37,560 nucleotides of DNA. Origin: Halorubrum halodurans (lineage in GTDB: Archaea > Halobacteriota > Halobacteria > Halobacteriales > Haloferacaceae). The DNA is taken from the NCBI RefSeq assembly GCF_002252985.1, contig NZ_NHPJ01000141.1:125-37684 (forward strand), read 5' to 3'. Positions 25,268 through 32,888 of the stretch are shown here, piece by piece. The position numbers and the translations under genes were made by a program. Under the pieces are notes generated by a model. That model made no database searches and was not told the DNA's origin. It saw only the letters and a program-made list of their open reading frames with translations. The stretch's first letter is position 1; every line of letters starts with the position of its first letter.

Positions 25268-25270
25268 ATA
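25262..25270 (+). promoter_or_regulatory. TATA box overlapping the HAD stop codon
   Basis: The sequence aattaaata is 23-31 bases before the ATG of the flavoprotein gene and contains the TAA stop (25265-25267) of the upstream gene. The downstream gene thus has its own leaderless promoter despite being only 25 bases away. Confidence 0.65.
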
Positions 25271-25292
25271 CGCGGACGGCCTCGTCACGAGC

Positions 25293-26375
25293 ATGTACGA
25301 CTTCGTCGTCGTCGGCGCGGGCCCGCCCGGCTCGCGGTTCGCCCGTCGGGCGGCCGAGGAGGGGTACGACGTCGTCGCCTTCGAGAAGGGCGAGGTCGGC
25401 GAGCCGCTGGCCTGCTCGGGCCACGTCTCGACCGACGTCTGGGAGTACGTTCCCGAGGCCGCGAGAGAGGAGCTGTTCCAGAACCGGGTGTTCGGCGCGC
25501 GCTTCCACGTCGGCGGGCCGGGATCGAAACCGTACCGCTTCTACAAGCGCGAGGCGGTCTCGAACGTCATCGATCGCGTCGGGCTCGACCGCGCGCTCGC
25601 CGAGTGCGCCCGCGACGCGGGAGCGACGGTCCGCGAGGGACACACCGTCACGGGACTCGAGGAGCGACCGGACCGCGTCGTCGTCGAGGTCAGCGTCGCC
25701 GGCGGCGGCACGGAGACGGTCGAGGCGCGGATGGTCGCGGGCTGCGACGGGCCGACCTCCCGCGTGCGCCGCGCGGTCGGGATCGACGAGCCGGAGGAGC
25801 TGCTCCACGGCGTGCTCGCGTTCGACCCGGAACCGGACGACCGCGACTACGTCGACGTCCACCTCACCGCGCCGCGCTTCTTCGCGTGGCGGATCCCCCG
25901 CGGCGACGCCGGCGTCGAGTACGGCCTGGCCGCCCCGCCCGGCGAGGACGTGTCGGCGCGATTCGACCGACTGACCGACGCCTACGGCGTCGACACGGAG
26001 CGGTTCTGCTCCGGAGCGATCCCGATCGGGCCGCCGGACTCGGTGACGACCGACCGCGTCCTCCTGATCGGCGACGCCGCCGCCCAGACGAAGCCGTTCA
26101 CGGGCGGCGGGATCCTCTACGGGATGACCGCCGCGGACGTCGCCGCGGAGACCGTCGACCCCGCGGATCCGCGAACGCTCGCCGACTACGAGGCGGAGTG
26201 GCGCGACGAGCTGGCGACCGAGATCCGGCTCGGGAAGCTTATCCGGGCGTGCTACTCGCTTCCGGAACCGATCCAGCACCTGGGGCTGCGGGCGCTCTCG
26301 GGCGAGATCGGCGTTCACATGGACCGGCCGTCGTCGTTCCTCTCGCGCGAGCATCTCCGGCGGCTGTTCTCCTGA
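25293..26375 (+). CDS. Geranylgeranyl-reductase-family FAD oxidoreductase
   Basis: Protein of 360 residues. The N-terminal FAD-binding motif is VVVGAGPPGSRFARRAAEEG (G8, G10, G13), followed by the family marker LACSGHVSTDVWEYVP and the C-terminal FAD loop LIGDAAAQTKPFTGGGILYG, the pattern of archaeal digeranylgeranylglycerophospholipid reductases. These saturate isoprenoid chains of membrane lipids or quinones. Haloarchaea carry several paralogues, so whether this one acts on core lipids, menaquinone side chains or a carotenoid precursor cannot be decided here. Presence of menD elsewhere in the window is not evidence of linkage. Confidence 0.9.
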   Translation: MYDFVVVGAGPPGSRFARRAAEEGYDVVAFEKGEVGEPLACSGHVSTDVWEYVPEAAREELFQNRVFGARFHVGGPGSKPYRFYKREAVSNVIDRVGLDRALAECARDAGATVREGHTVTGLEERPDRVVVEVSVAGGGTETVEARMVAGCDGPTSRVRRAVGIDEPEELLHGVLAFDPEPDDRDYVDVHLTAPRFFAWRIPRGDAGVEYGLAAPPGEDVSARFDRLTDAYGVDTERFCSGAIPIGPPDSVTTDRVLLIGDAAAQTKPFTGGGILYGMTAADVAAETVDPADPRTLADYEAEWRDELATEIRLGKLIRACYSLPEPIQHLGLRALSGEIGVHMDRPSSFLSREHLRRLFS

Positions 26376-26420
26376 GCCGTCGACGAGGCCGGGACGGCGC
26401 TCGGTCGGCGGCGCGGAGCG

Positions 26421-26873
26421 TTACTCGGCGAGGACCGACGCGAACGAGACGTTCTCGCGAACGTTCGTGATCTCCACGGTGACCTCGTCGCCGAGCGCGG
26501 CGTCGGGGACGATGACGACGTAACCCCGCTCGATCTTCGCGATGCCGTCGCCCTTGTCGCCGAGCGTCTCGATGGTCACGTCGCGGACCTCCCCCTCCTC
26601 GACCGGCGGCCCGTCGGCGGCGCGTCCGGGGCGGGCCGCGCTCCCGTCGCTCGATCGGGCGGTTCCGTCCGACCCCGCCGAGGACCGCGTTCGGCCGTTA
26701 CGCTCCGCCTCCCGGCCGTCGGGGTCGATCACCGCGACTCGATACGTCCCGCCGTCGGCCACGGTTCCGTGTTCGATCTCGCGTTTCGGCACCGACAGAA
26801 CGTACCCGCCCTTCCCGTCGGCTTCGACTTCCGCGGTGAACAGGCAGGTGAGCGACTCGGTTACGTCGACCAT
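26421..26873 (-). CDS. TRAM-domain protein
   Basis: Protein of 150 residues. The C-terminal half is a TRAM domain, a small beta-barrel RNA-binding fold: EVRDVTIETLGDKGDGIAKI, ERGYVVIVPDAALGDEVTVE, ITNVRENVSFASVLAE. The N-terminal half (MVDVTESLTCLFTAEVEADG and VLSVPKREIEHGTVADGGTY) looks like a second small beta domain, joined by a Ser/Gly/Asp/Arg-rich linker. Archaeal stand-alone TRAM proteins have been proposed as RNA chaperones. The ATG at 26873 is preceded about 27 bases upstream by a T-rich gttttcc. It converges with the flavoprotein gene. Confidence 0.88.
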   Translation of the reverse strand: MVDVTESLTCLFTAEVEADGKGGYVLSVPKREIEHGTVADGGTYRVAVIDPDGREAERNGRTRSSAGSDGTARSSDGSAARPGRAADGPPVEEGEVRDVTIETLGDKGDGIAKIERGYVVIVPDAALGDEVTVEITNVRENVSFASVLAE

Positions 26874-26932
26874 ACGACCCGTTCGCGGGGGGGCAAGGAA
26901 AACGCTCCCCTCCGTTCGGCTACCCTCTCCGT

Positions 26933-26986
26933 CTTCTCTCCCGTCGCTGTCTTCTCTCCCGTCGCCGTCTTTCCCCCGTCGCCGCC
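26933..26986. repeat. 18-base pyrimidine-rich tandem repeat (three units)
   Basis: Units cttctctcccgtcgctgt (26933-26950), cttctctcccgtcgccgt (26951-26968) and the diverged ctttcccccgtcgccgcc (26969-26986), in the 216-base gap between the divergent TRAM and gluconate-dehydratase-type genes. The plus strand here is almost pure pyrimidine interrupted by cg steps. The remainder of the gap holds the two promoters (cttactg near 27061 for the right-hand gene). Confidence 0.75.
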
Positions 26987-27089
26987 TTCTCCCTCGTCTC
27001 GGCCGGTCCGGCCGCGCCGGCGGGAGCGAACGCGGGCGTGTCACGTCCGGAGCATAAACGCTTACTGTGATCCGAATTAACGTCTCGAC

Positions 27090-28328
27090 ATGAGCAGGAA
27101 CTACGAGTCGCTTCACGACCCGAACGCGGAGTACACGATGCGGGAGCTCTCCGCCGAGACGATGGACGCAACGCGTCCGCGGGGCGGCGGCCGCGATCTG
27201 GAGATCACGGACGTCCAGACGACGATGGTCGACGGCAACTTCCCGTGGACGCTCGTGCGCGTCTACACCGACGCGGGCGTCGTCGGGACCGGAGAGGCGT
27301 ACTGGGGCGCGGGCGTCCCCGAACTGATAGAGCGGATGAAGCCGTTCGTCGTCGGCGAGAACCCGCTCGACATCGACCGCCTCTACGAGCACCTGATCCA
27401 GAAGATGTCGGGCGAGGGCTCCGTCGAGGGCGTCACCGTCACCGCCATCTCCGGGATCGAGGTGGCGCTTCACGACCTCGCGGGCAAGGTCCTCGAGGTG
27501 CCCGCCTACCAGCTCCTCGGCGGGAAGTACCGCGACCGGATGCGCGTCTACTGCGACTGTCACACCGAGGAGGAGGCGGACCCCGAGGCGTGTGCCGACG
27601 AGGCGGAACGCGTCGTCGAGGAGCTCGGCTACGACGCGCTCAAGTTCGACCTCGACGTGCCGTCGGGACTCGAGAAGGACCGCGCGAACCGACACCTCCG
27701 TCCCGGCGAGATCCGTCACAAGGCGGAGATCGTCGAGACGGTCACTGAGCGCGTGAAGGACGAGGCCGACGTCTCCTTCGACTGTCACTGGACGTTCTCC
27801 GGCGGCTCCGCGAAGCGGCTCGCGGACGCCATCGAGGAGTACGACGTCTGGTGGCTCGAGGACCCCGTGCCGCCGGAGAACCTCGAGGTTCAAGAGGAGG
27901 TCACGAAGAACACGACGACCCCGATCGCGGTCGGCGAGAACCGCTACCGCGTCACCGAGCTCCGCCGGCTCATCGAGAACCAGGCGGTGGACATCGTCGC
28001 GCCGGACCTGCCGAAGGTCGGCGGGATGCGCGAGACGCGGAAGATCGCGGACGTGGCGAACCAGTACTACGTGCCGGTCGCGATGCACAACGTCGCGTCG
28101 CCGGTGGCGACGATGGCTGCCGCCCACGTCGGCGCGTCGATCCCGAACTCGCTGGCCGTCGAGTACCACTCCTACGAGCTCGGCTGGTGGAGCGACCTCG
28201 TCGAGGAGGACGTCATCGAGGAGGGGTACATCGAGGTGCCGGAGGAACCGGGGCTCGGGGTCACGCTGGACATGGACGCCGTCGAGGAGCACATGGTCGA
28301 GGGCGAGGAGCTGTTCGACGAGGCGTAA
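27090..28328 (+). CDS. gnaD: Gluconate-dehydratase-type enolase-superfamily enzyme
   Basis: Mandelate-racemase/muconate-lactonising family protein of 412 residues. Visible active-site elements: the lysine in DALKFDLDVP, metal ligands in SFDCHW (Asp), WWLEDPVPP (Glu) and VGENRY (Glu), and the His base in VAMHNVASP. From memory the full-length pattern is very close to the haloarchaeal D-gluconate dehydratase of the semi-phosphorylative Entner-Doudoroff pathway, which forms 2-keto-3-deoxygluconate; sugar-acid dehydratases of related specificity such as xylonate cannot be excluded. The ATG lies about 23-29 bases after a TATA-like cttactg. A degenerate copy of its 3' end repeats twice downstream. 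Confidence 0.85.
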   Translation: MSRNYESLHDPNAEYTMRELSAETMDATRPRGGGRDLEITDVQTTMVDGNFPWTLVRVYTDAGVVGTGEAYWGAGVPELIERMKPFVVGENPLDIDRLYEHLIQKMSGEGSVEGVTVTAISGIEVALHDLAGKVLEVPAYQLLGGKYRDRMRVYCDCHTEEEADPEACADEAERVVEELGYDALKFDLDVPSGLEKDRANRHLRPGEIRHKAEIVETVTERVKDEADVSFDCHWTFSGGSAKRLADAIEEYDVWWLEDPVPPENLEVQEEVTKNTTTPIAVGENRYRVTELRRLIENQAVDIVAPDLPKVGGMRETRKIADVANQYYVPVAMHNVASPVATMAAAHVGASIPNSLAVEYHSYELGWWSDLVEEDVIEEGYIEVPEEPGLGVTLDMDAVEEHMVEGEELFDEA

Positions 28329-28428
28329 GCCGAAGTCGAGCTCGGAAATCTTCGGCTTCCGGTGTTCGACGAAGCGTAGCTTCGGCGAGCCAGCGGCGCG
28401 AAGCGCTGCGGCGTTCGACGAGGCGTAG
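28313..28428. repeat. Triplicated 3' end of the gnaD gene
   Basis: The last 16 bases of the gene, gttcgacgaggcgtaa (28313-28328), recur as gttcgacgaagcgtag (28364-28379) and gttcgacgaggcgtag (28413-28428), spaced 51 and 49 bases. The segments between them contain hairpin-forming words such as ccgaag/cttcgg (about 28330-28355). The rest of the 144-base gap to the PHP gene has no coding frame. Confidence 0.8.
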
Positions 28429-28472
28429 TCGGGTCGTGCTCGGCGGCCGGGCGGACCGCTGCCGAGTCGGCC

Positions 28473-29246
28473 TCACCGAACGTCGATCTCGACCGGCTCG
28501 AGGCCGCGCCCGTCGAGCTCCTCGCGTATCCCCGCCGCCCGCGGCTCGATCTCCTCGGGATCGTGGCTGTCCGTTCCGACGGTCACGCCCACGCCCCGGT
28601 CGGCGAGCGCGTCGAGGAACGCGGGCGCGGGGTGGAACTCGCCGTACTCGTCGAGCAGCCGGCCGGCGTTGATCTCCGGTACCGTCCGCGAGCGGTCGAA
28701 GGCGGCCGCGACCCGCTCGTAGTGCTCGCTCGTCGCGAACCCGCGAAGGTGGGGGTTCCGCTCGATCAGGTCGGGGTGTGCCGCGATCGCGAACAGCTCG
28801 GCGTCGATCAGCGCGACCAGCTTCTCGAAGTAGCGGTCGACGAGGTCGCGACGCGCCGCCTCGGTGCGGTCCGCGAAGTACGAGCGGGTGTGGACGTTGA
28901 CGCCCTCGAGGTCGTGGACGCTCCCGATCGCGTAGTCGAACCCGGCCTCCTCGAGGAACGTCCCGATGGCGTCCTCGTGGTCGGGGTGGTAATCCATCTC
29001 GACGGCGTCGAGAACGCGGATCCCGGCGCCCTCTCGGGCGGCGTCGATCGCCTCCCGGCGTCGCTCGTAGGTCACGTCGAGGTTGAACCCGAGCAGTCGC
29101 TTCCGCCGGCGCGCGCCCGGCTCGGGGACGACCGAACAGTGGTCCGCGATCCCGATCCCCTCCAGCCCGGCCGCCTCCGCCGACGAGACCATCCATTCGA
29201 GGAACGATCCGTCCGAGTACGTCGAGTGGACGTGGTAGTCGTACAC
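28473..29246 (-). CDS. PHP-domain phosphoesterase
   Basis: Protein of 257 residues with a complete polymerase-and-histidinol-phosphatase metal site: YDYHVHSTYSDGSF at the N terminus, GIADHCSVV, AVEMDYHPDHED, AIGSVHD, IAAHPDLIERN and VTVGTDSHDPEEI at the end. The family hydrolyses phosphate esters with two or three metal ions; HisJ-type histidinol-phosphatase is one possible role, but no his genes are near. I start at the GTG before YDYHVHS, since family members begin at this strand; upstream sequence in frame has no PHP content. Confidence 0.88.
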   Translation of the reverse strand: MYDYHVHSTYSDGSFLEWMVSSAEAAGLEGIGIADHCSVVPEPGARRRKRLLGFNLDVTYERRREAIDAAREGAGIRVLDAVEMDYHPDHEDAIGTFLEEAGFDYAIGSVHDLEGVNVHTRSYFADRTEAARRDLVDRYFEKLVALIDAELFAIAAHPDLIERNPHLRGFATSEHYERVAAAFDRSRTVPEINAGRLLDEYGEFHPAPAFLDALADRGVGVTVGTDSHDPEEIEPRAAGIREELDGRGLEPVEIDVR

Positions 29247-29382
29247 GTCGGAACTGGGGCGGTCGGGACCACGTACCTTGCGGTGGCGTCGTCGAGCGGG
29301 TGACGGACCCACATCGGGCGAGACCGTCCGCCTCGGCCGCCCCGGCCGATCGGAAGTCGCTCGCCCCCGATCGTGGCCGTGT

Positions 29383-29574
29383 ATGACACGCTTGATGGCG
29401 GGGCGAGGGACCCGCCACACGATCGAGCACCTCGCCGAGCGCCGCGGGCTCACGCGCGGGGAGGCGTACGTCCTCTGTTCGGCCGCGATGGACCTGAAGG
29501 TGAGCGAGGTCGTCGACGCGCCCAACTGGACCGTCTCTGCGTACATCCCCGAGAGCATCTTCCCGGACGAGTAG
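29383..29574 (+). pseudogene. Acetamidase/formamidase C-terminal remnant
   Basis: Frame of 63 residues whose body matches the very end of FmdA/AmdA-type acetamidases (PF03069, about 300-400 residues): RHTIEHLAERRGLTRGEAYV, then LCSAAMDLKVSEVVDAPNWT and VSAYIPESIF. The catalytic N-terminal four fifths are absent; the preceding bases belong to the PHP promoter region and the opposite gene. No TATA-like box is visible before the ATG at 29383. Best explained as the tail left after a deletion or rearrangement. A short independent protein cannot be fully excluded, since the frame is intact. Confidence 0.65.
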
Positions 29575-29576
29575 GG

Positions 29577-29622
29577 AGGTCGGAGGCGGTGGAGGCCGAA
29601 GGCGGCGGAGGTCGAAGTCGAG
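29577..29622. repeat. 16-base purine-rich tandem repeat
   Basis: Units aggtcggaggcggtgg (29577-29592), aggccgaaggcggcgg (29593-29608) and a partial aggtcgaagtcgag (29609-29622), filling most of the 61-base gap between the acetamidase remnant and the MFS gene. Confidence 0.6.
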
Positions 29623-29635
29623 TCTCCAGGCGGGC

Positions 29636-30868
29636 TCAGTAGCCGGTTCCGAGGACCGCGTTGCCGGCGATCACGAGGAACGCGACGCCGAAGAGGCCGG
29701 CGAGCACGCCGAAGGAGACCGCCCAGCCGAACAGGTCCGCGGTGAGGCCGACGCCGACCGATCCCGCCGAGCCGATGACGGTGTAGACGGTGCGGACGAG
29801 CCCGAACCCGGCGCCCCGTTCGGCCTCGGTCATCGCGTCCATGAACCGCGGGTCGATCGCCGAGAAGAAGCTCGATCCGAACCCCGCGAGCAGGACGGCG
29901 ACCGCGAGGCCGGCGTAGCCGGGCAGCGCCACGAAGCCGGCGGCGCCGAGGGCTCCGGAGAGCATCGCCATCCCGATCGCGCCGTCCCGACCGGTCCGGT
30001 CCGAGAGCCGGCCGATGGCGACCTGCGCGCCGGCGCGGACGACGAAGAACGCGGAGAAGACGCCGCCCGCGAACGACGGCGAGTACCCCCGGAAGTCGAC
30101 GAGGAACGTCGGCAGAAACGAGATGACGCCCTGCGCGACGTAGGTACCGATCGTCGCGATGGCGAGCGGGAGGAGGACGCTCGGCCGCGAGAGGAGCTCG
30201 ACGAGCGGGCCGAGCCGCAGCCGCTCCCGCATCGGCTGGTCGGGACGGCGCGGCTCGTTCGGCCGGACCCGCCAGGCGAACAGCGCGAAGATGGGGACGC
30301 CGACGAGGGCCGCGACCGCCACGCCCGGCCGCCAGCCGTAGCGGACGCCGACCCACGCGGCGGCGACCGGCGCGACGAGTCCCGCCAGCGGGCCGCCGAA
30401 CGAGTGGAGCCCCACCGCGGTGCCGAGGTCGTCGAACGTCCGCGACAAGAGCGTCGTCGCCACCGCGTAGTGGAGCCCGGCGACGAGCCCGAGGAGGAAC
30501 GCGATCAGGACGAACGCGGGGAACACCGGCGCGAGCGCGAGCAGCAGGCTCGCGGCGGTCGTCCCGCCGACGGCGACGAGGATCACCCGGCGCTCGCCGA
30601 ACCGGTCGGCGAGGATGCCGCTCGGGAACTGCGAGAGGCCGTACGCGAGCCACATCCCCGAGAGCGCCACGCCGACCGCGGTGTTCGAGACGTCGAAGTC
30701 GGCGGTGATGAACGGGACCACCGGGCTGATCGCCAGCCGCGCGAAGTACGTCACGAAAAAGGCGAGCATACACAGCGTCAGGACGGTGTGGCGGTACCGC
30801 CAGTTCACGGCGACCACCGCCGTCGAGTCCGTCGCGCCGACCGCTCGAGTGTGCGGTTCACGCTTCAC
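29636..30868 (-). CDS. MFS transporter
   Basis: Integral membrane carrier of 410 residues with about 12 hydrophobic helices in two halves. The first half has the MFS loop motif GILADRFGERRVILV (between helices 2 and 3) and the second half its counterpart IGRLSDRTGRDGAIG. A central cytoplasmic loop (PNEPRRPDQPMRERLRLG) divides them. The substrate is unknown; small organic anions or drugs are typical. The GTG start lies 21-28 bases after a strong TATA-like tttattat (30889-30896 on this strand), so the transcript is probably leaderless. Confidence 0.92.
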   Translation of the reverse strand: MKREPHTRAVGATDSTAVVAVNWRYRHTVLTLCMLAFFVTYFARLAISPVVPFITADFDVSNTAVGVALSGMWLAYGLSQFPSGILADRFGERRVILVAVGGTTAASLLLALAPVFPAFVLIAFLLGLVAGLHYAVATTLLSRTFDDLGTAVGLHSFGGPLAGLVAPVAAAWVGVRYGWRPGVAVAALVGVPIFALFAWRVRPNEPRRPDQPMRERLRLGPLVELLSRPSVLLPLAIATIGTYVAQGVISFLPTFLVDFRGYSPSFAGGVFSAFFVVRAGAQVAIGRLSDRTGRDGAIGMAMLSGALGAAGFVALPGYAGLAVAVLLAGFGSSFFSAIDPRFMDAMTEAERGAGFGLVRTVYTVIGSAGSVGVGLTADLFGWAVSFGVLAGLFGVAFLVIAGNAVLGTGY

Positions 30869-30944
30869 CTTGGTGGTACCGAGACCCGATAATAAACCGT
30901 CGTCTACCGGCCGATTGAACCGTCGCCCGTCGGGCGCGCCGTGA

Positions 30945-31616
30945 TCACCCGCTCCGGCCGGCCGCCTGCCCGATCGCCTCGGGATCGACCCGGCTCCCGA
31001 CCCACAGCAGCGTGACGAGCAGGCTCGCCACCGCCAGCGGGAGGAACCACTGGAGGGCCGCGAGCAGCCCCGCCGACGCCTGGACGCCGATCACGAGCAG
31101 TATCGTCGGGCCGCAACAGACGAAGCCGGAGACGAGTCCGGGCAGCCCCGCGACCGCGCCGGCGCCGGCCCCGATCCGACACGCCGAGGGACCGCGCCAG
31201 GCTGCCACGGAGACCGCGAGCGTGACGCCCACGAGGAGGGCGAGCCCGACCCCGATCGCGGCGTTGACCGGCGCGAACAGGTACTCCACGGGCCCTACCG
31301 AAACCAGCGCGACCGGCTCGTACTGGAACGGCGCGACCCGCCCGGTCGCGGTCGCGAGCGGGTCGCTCACGACGAACAGGTCGACGAGCGGGGTCGACTC
31401 GCCGCCGACACGCCGTCGGGCCGCGCCGCCGCCGCGTCGGCCGAGGTGCCCGAGGCCGACGCCGTAGAGGACGAAGTAGAGGACCCCGACGATCCCGAGC
31501 GTCGCCCGCCCGTCCCGGCGCGCGAGCGAGGCGCGGACCGCGAACGCGGTCCGGCGGACGAGCCCGAGCAGCCACGCGACCGCCGCTCGCGCCGGCGAGG
31601 CGGTCTCAGCGGCCAT
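30945..31616 (-). CDS. Membrane protein with intramembrane CCGP motif
   Basis: Protein of 223 residues with about five membrane helices (first near 38-58, VGVLYFVLYGVGLG; the others between about 108 and 207). The notable element is SGFVCCGPTILLVIG, with C167 and C168 inside or at the edge of a helix, reminiscent of the paired cysteines of metal or thiol carriers such as MerT; this likeness is only local. A Gly/Arg/Glu-rich loop (about 58-75) is extramembrane. Its ATG lies 11 bases inside the end of the DUF3179 lipoprotein gene, so the two are co-translated. Family not recognised. Confidence 0.75.
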   Translation of the reverse strand: MAAETASPARAAVAWLLGLVRRTAFAVRASLARRDGRATLGIVGVLYFVLYGVGLGHLGRRGGGAARRRVGGESTPLVDLFVVSDPLATATGRVAPFQYEPVALVSVGPVEYLFAPVNAAIGVGLALLVGVTLAVSVAAWRGPSACRIGAGAGAVAGLPGLVSGFVCCGPTILLVIGVQASAGLLAALQWFLPLAVASLLVTLLWVGSRVDPEAIGQAAGRSG

Positions 31617-32781
31617 ACCCGGCCCCGGTGTGGTCGCCGACGAACCCGGTCTCCGGGTAGAACCCCGCCCACGCGAACCACATGGCGTCGAACGCGAGCA
31701 CCCGTTCGAGCGGGAGGTCGTCGGCGTCGACCGCGCCCTCGCTCTCCGCCGCGCCTCCGACGCCGTCACCCCCGACGCGGTAGCCGTCCCCGTCGGGCTC
31801 CACGGTCACGTTCTTCGGGTTCAGATACACGTAGCCCGTCGAGAGCGCCGGATCCGCGACGGCGATCACGGGCTCGTCGCTCGGGCGAAGCGTCCCCGAG
31901 AGGACCCGCTCCACGAGCAGCGACGCCTTGTCGAAGGCGACCGCGCCGTCGGCGGTTCGCGCGCCGACCACGACCGACTTGGGGTGTCCCTCCTCGGGGT
32001 CCGAGAGCGGCGGAAACAGCGTCTCCTCGTCGGCGTAGTAGCCGCCCAGGGGCGCGTAGAGTCCGTACGGGTCGTTCTCGTACCGCCGAGCGTATCCCGT
32101 CTCGTCGGTCATGATCAGCGAGTCCGGATGTGCGGCGCGCCACTCGCCGAGGGTCGTCCAGACGACCCGGAACTCGCGGAGTGTTCCGCCGCGCATCGGG
32201 CCGTCGATCCCCGTGGCGAGCATCTGCGGCCACCAGCTTCCGGTCGCGCGGTCGTACATGATCAGGTTCGAGTTGACCAGCTGGCCGGAGACGCCGAAGG
32301 TCGTCCCCCCACGCTCGAACCCCTGTGCGGTGCCGGTCAGCGGGCAGTAGGTCACCGCGACGGGGTCGCCCCCGACGACGTCGTTGACGATCTCGTGGTG
32401 GACGAGCACGTACTGCGGGTACGCCTTCGCCTCCCCGCCGCGGGCGACGCCGAACACCGGCACGTCGTCGATGAGCGTCGGCTCGTCGATCCGGACGAAC
32501 GTCGGGTTCTCGACCGACGGGATCCCGTCCGTGCCGACGCCGCCGCTCAGCGACTCCTCGCGGAGGGTTTCGAGGTCGTACGCCAGGTGTCGGGAGCCGT
32601 CCGCGGTCGGCGGCCCGCGTCCCTCGTCCGGAGCGTCGCCGTCGCCGGACTCGTCGCTTTCGTCGCCGTCTCCCCCGCGTTCCCGGACGGAGCCGACGAG
32701 TCCCCCGTCCAGACAGCCCGCGAGTCCGGCGGCTCCGAGGGCGGCGAGGGACCGGATCGTCGAGCGACGCGTGCGTTCCAT
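31606..32781 (-). CDS. DUF3179 Tat-exported lipoprotein
   Basis: Protein of 391 residues. The N terminus MERTRRSTIRSLAALG carries a twin-arginine-like signal and a lipobox LAGC (Cys23), followed by an acidic Gly/Asp/Glu linker to about residue 50 that would hold the protein away from the membrane. The rest is DUF3179: VHHEIVNDVVGGDPVAVTYC, PLTGTAQGFERGGTTFGVSG, YDRATGSWWPQMLATGI, with the conserved TYCPLTGT cysteine. Function of the family is unknown. The ATG lies 23-30 bases after a TATA-like ctttactc (32804-32811 on this strand). It overlaps the start of the CCGP membrane protein gene. Confidence 0.9.
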   Translation of the reverse strand: MERTRRSTIRSLAALGAAGLAGCLDGGLVGSVRERGGDGDESDESGDGDAPDEGRGPPTADGSRHLAYDLETLREESLSGGVGTDGIPSVENPTFVRIDEPTLIDDVPVFGVARGGEAKAYPQYVLVHHEIVNDVVGGDPVAVTYCPLTGTAQGFERGGTTFGVSGQLVNSNLIMYDRATGSWWPQMLATGIDGPMRGGTLREFRVVWTTLGEWRAAHPDSLIMTDETGYARRYENDPYGLYAPLGGYYADEETLFPPLSDPEEGHPKSVVVGARTADGAVAFDKASLLVERVLSGTLRPSDEPVIAVADPALSTGYVYLNPKNVTVEPDGDGYRVGGDGVGGAAESEGAVDADDLPLERVLAFDAMWFAWAGFYPETGFVGDHTGAGYGR

Positions 32782-32888
32782 GCCACCCTCTCCGTTCCCG
32801 ACCGAGTAAAGCTCGAAGCGGCTATGCGAGAGATCCACACACCCGATCCGCCGACAGGGATATCTCTCGCCCGCGCCATGTCGACGGT

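Noticed and set aside
26874..28292. Upstream extension of the TRAM protein frame on the minus strand
   Set aside because: Antisense to the gluconate-dehydratase-type gene; translation lacks any domain and the TRAM gene has its own ATG and promoter.
29247..30773. Upstream extension of the PHP frame across the MFS gene
   Set aside because: Arg/Pro-rich shadow of the MFS gene in another frame on the same strand; PHP motifs start right after the GTG at 29246.
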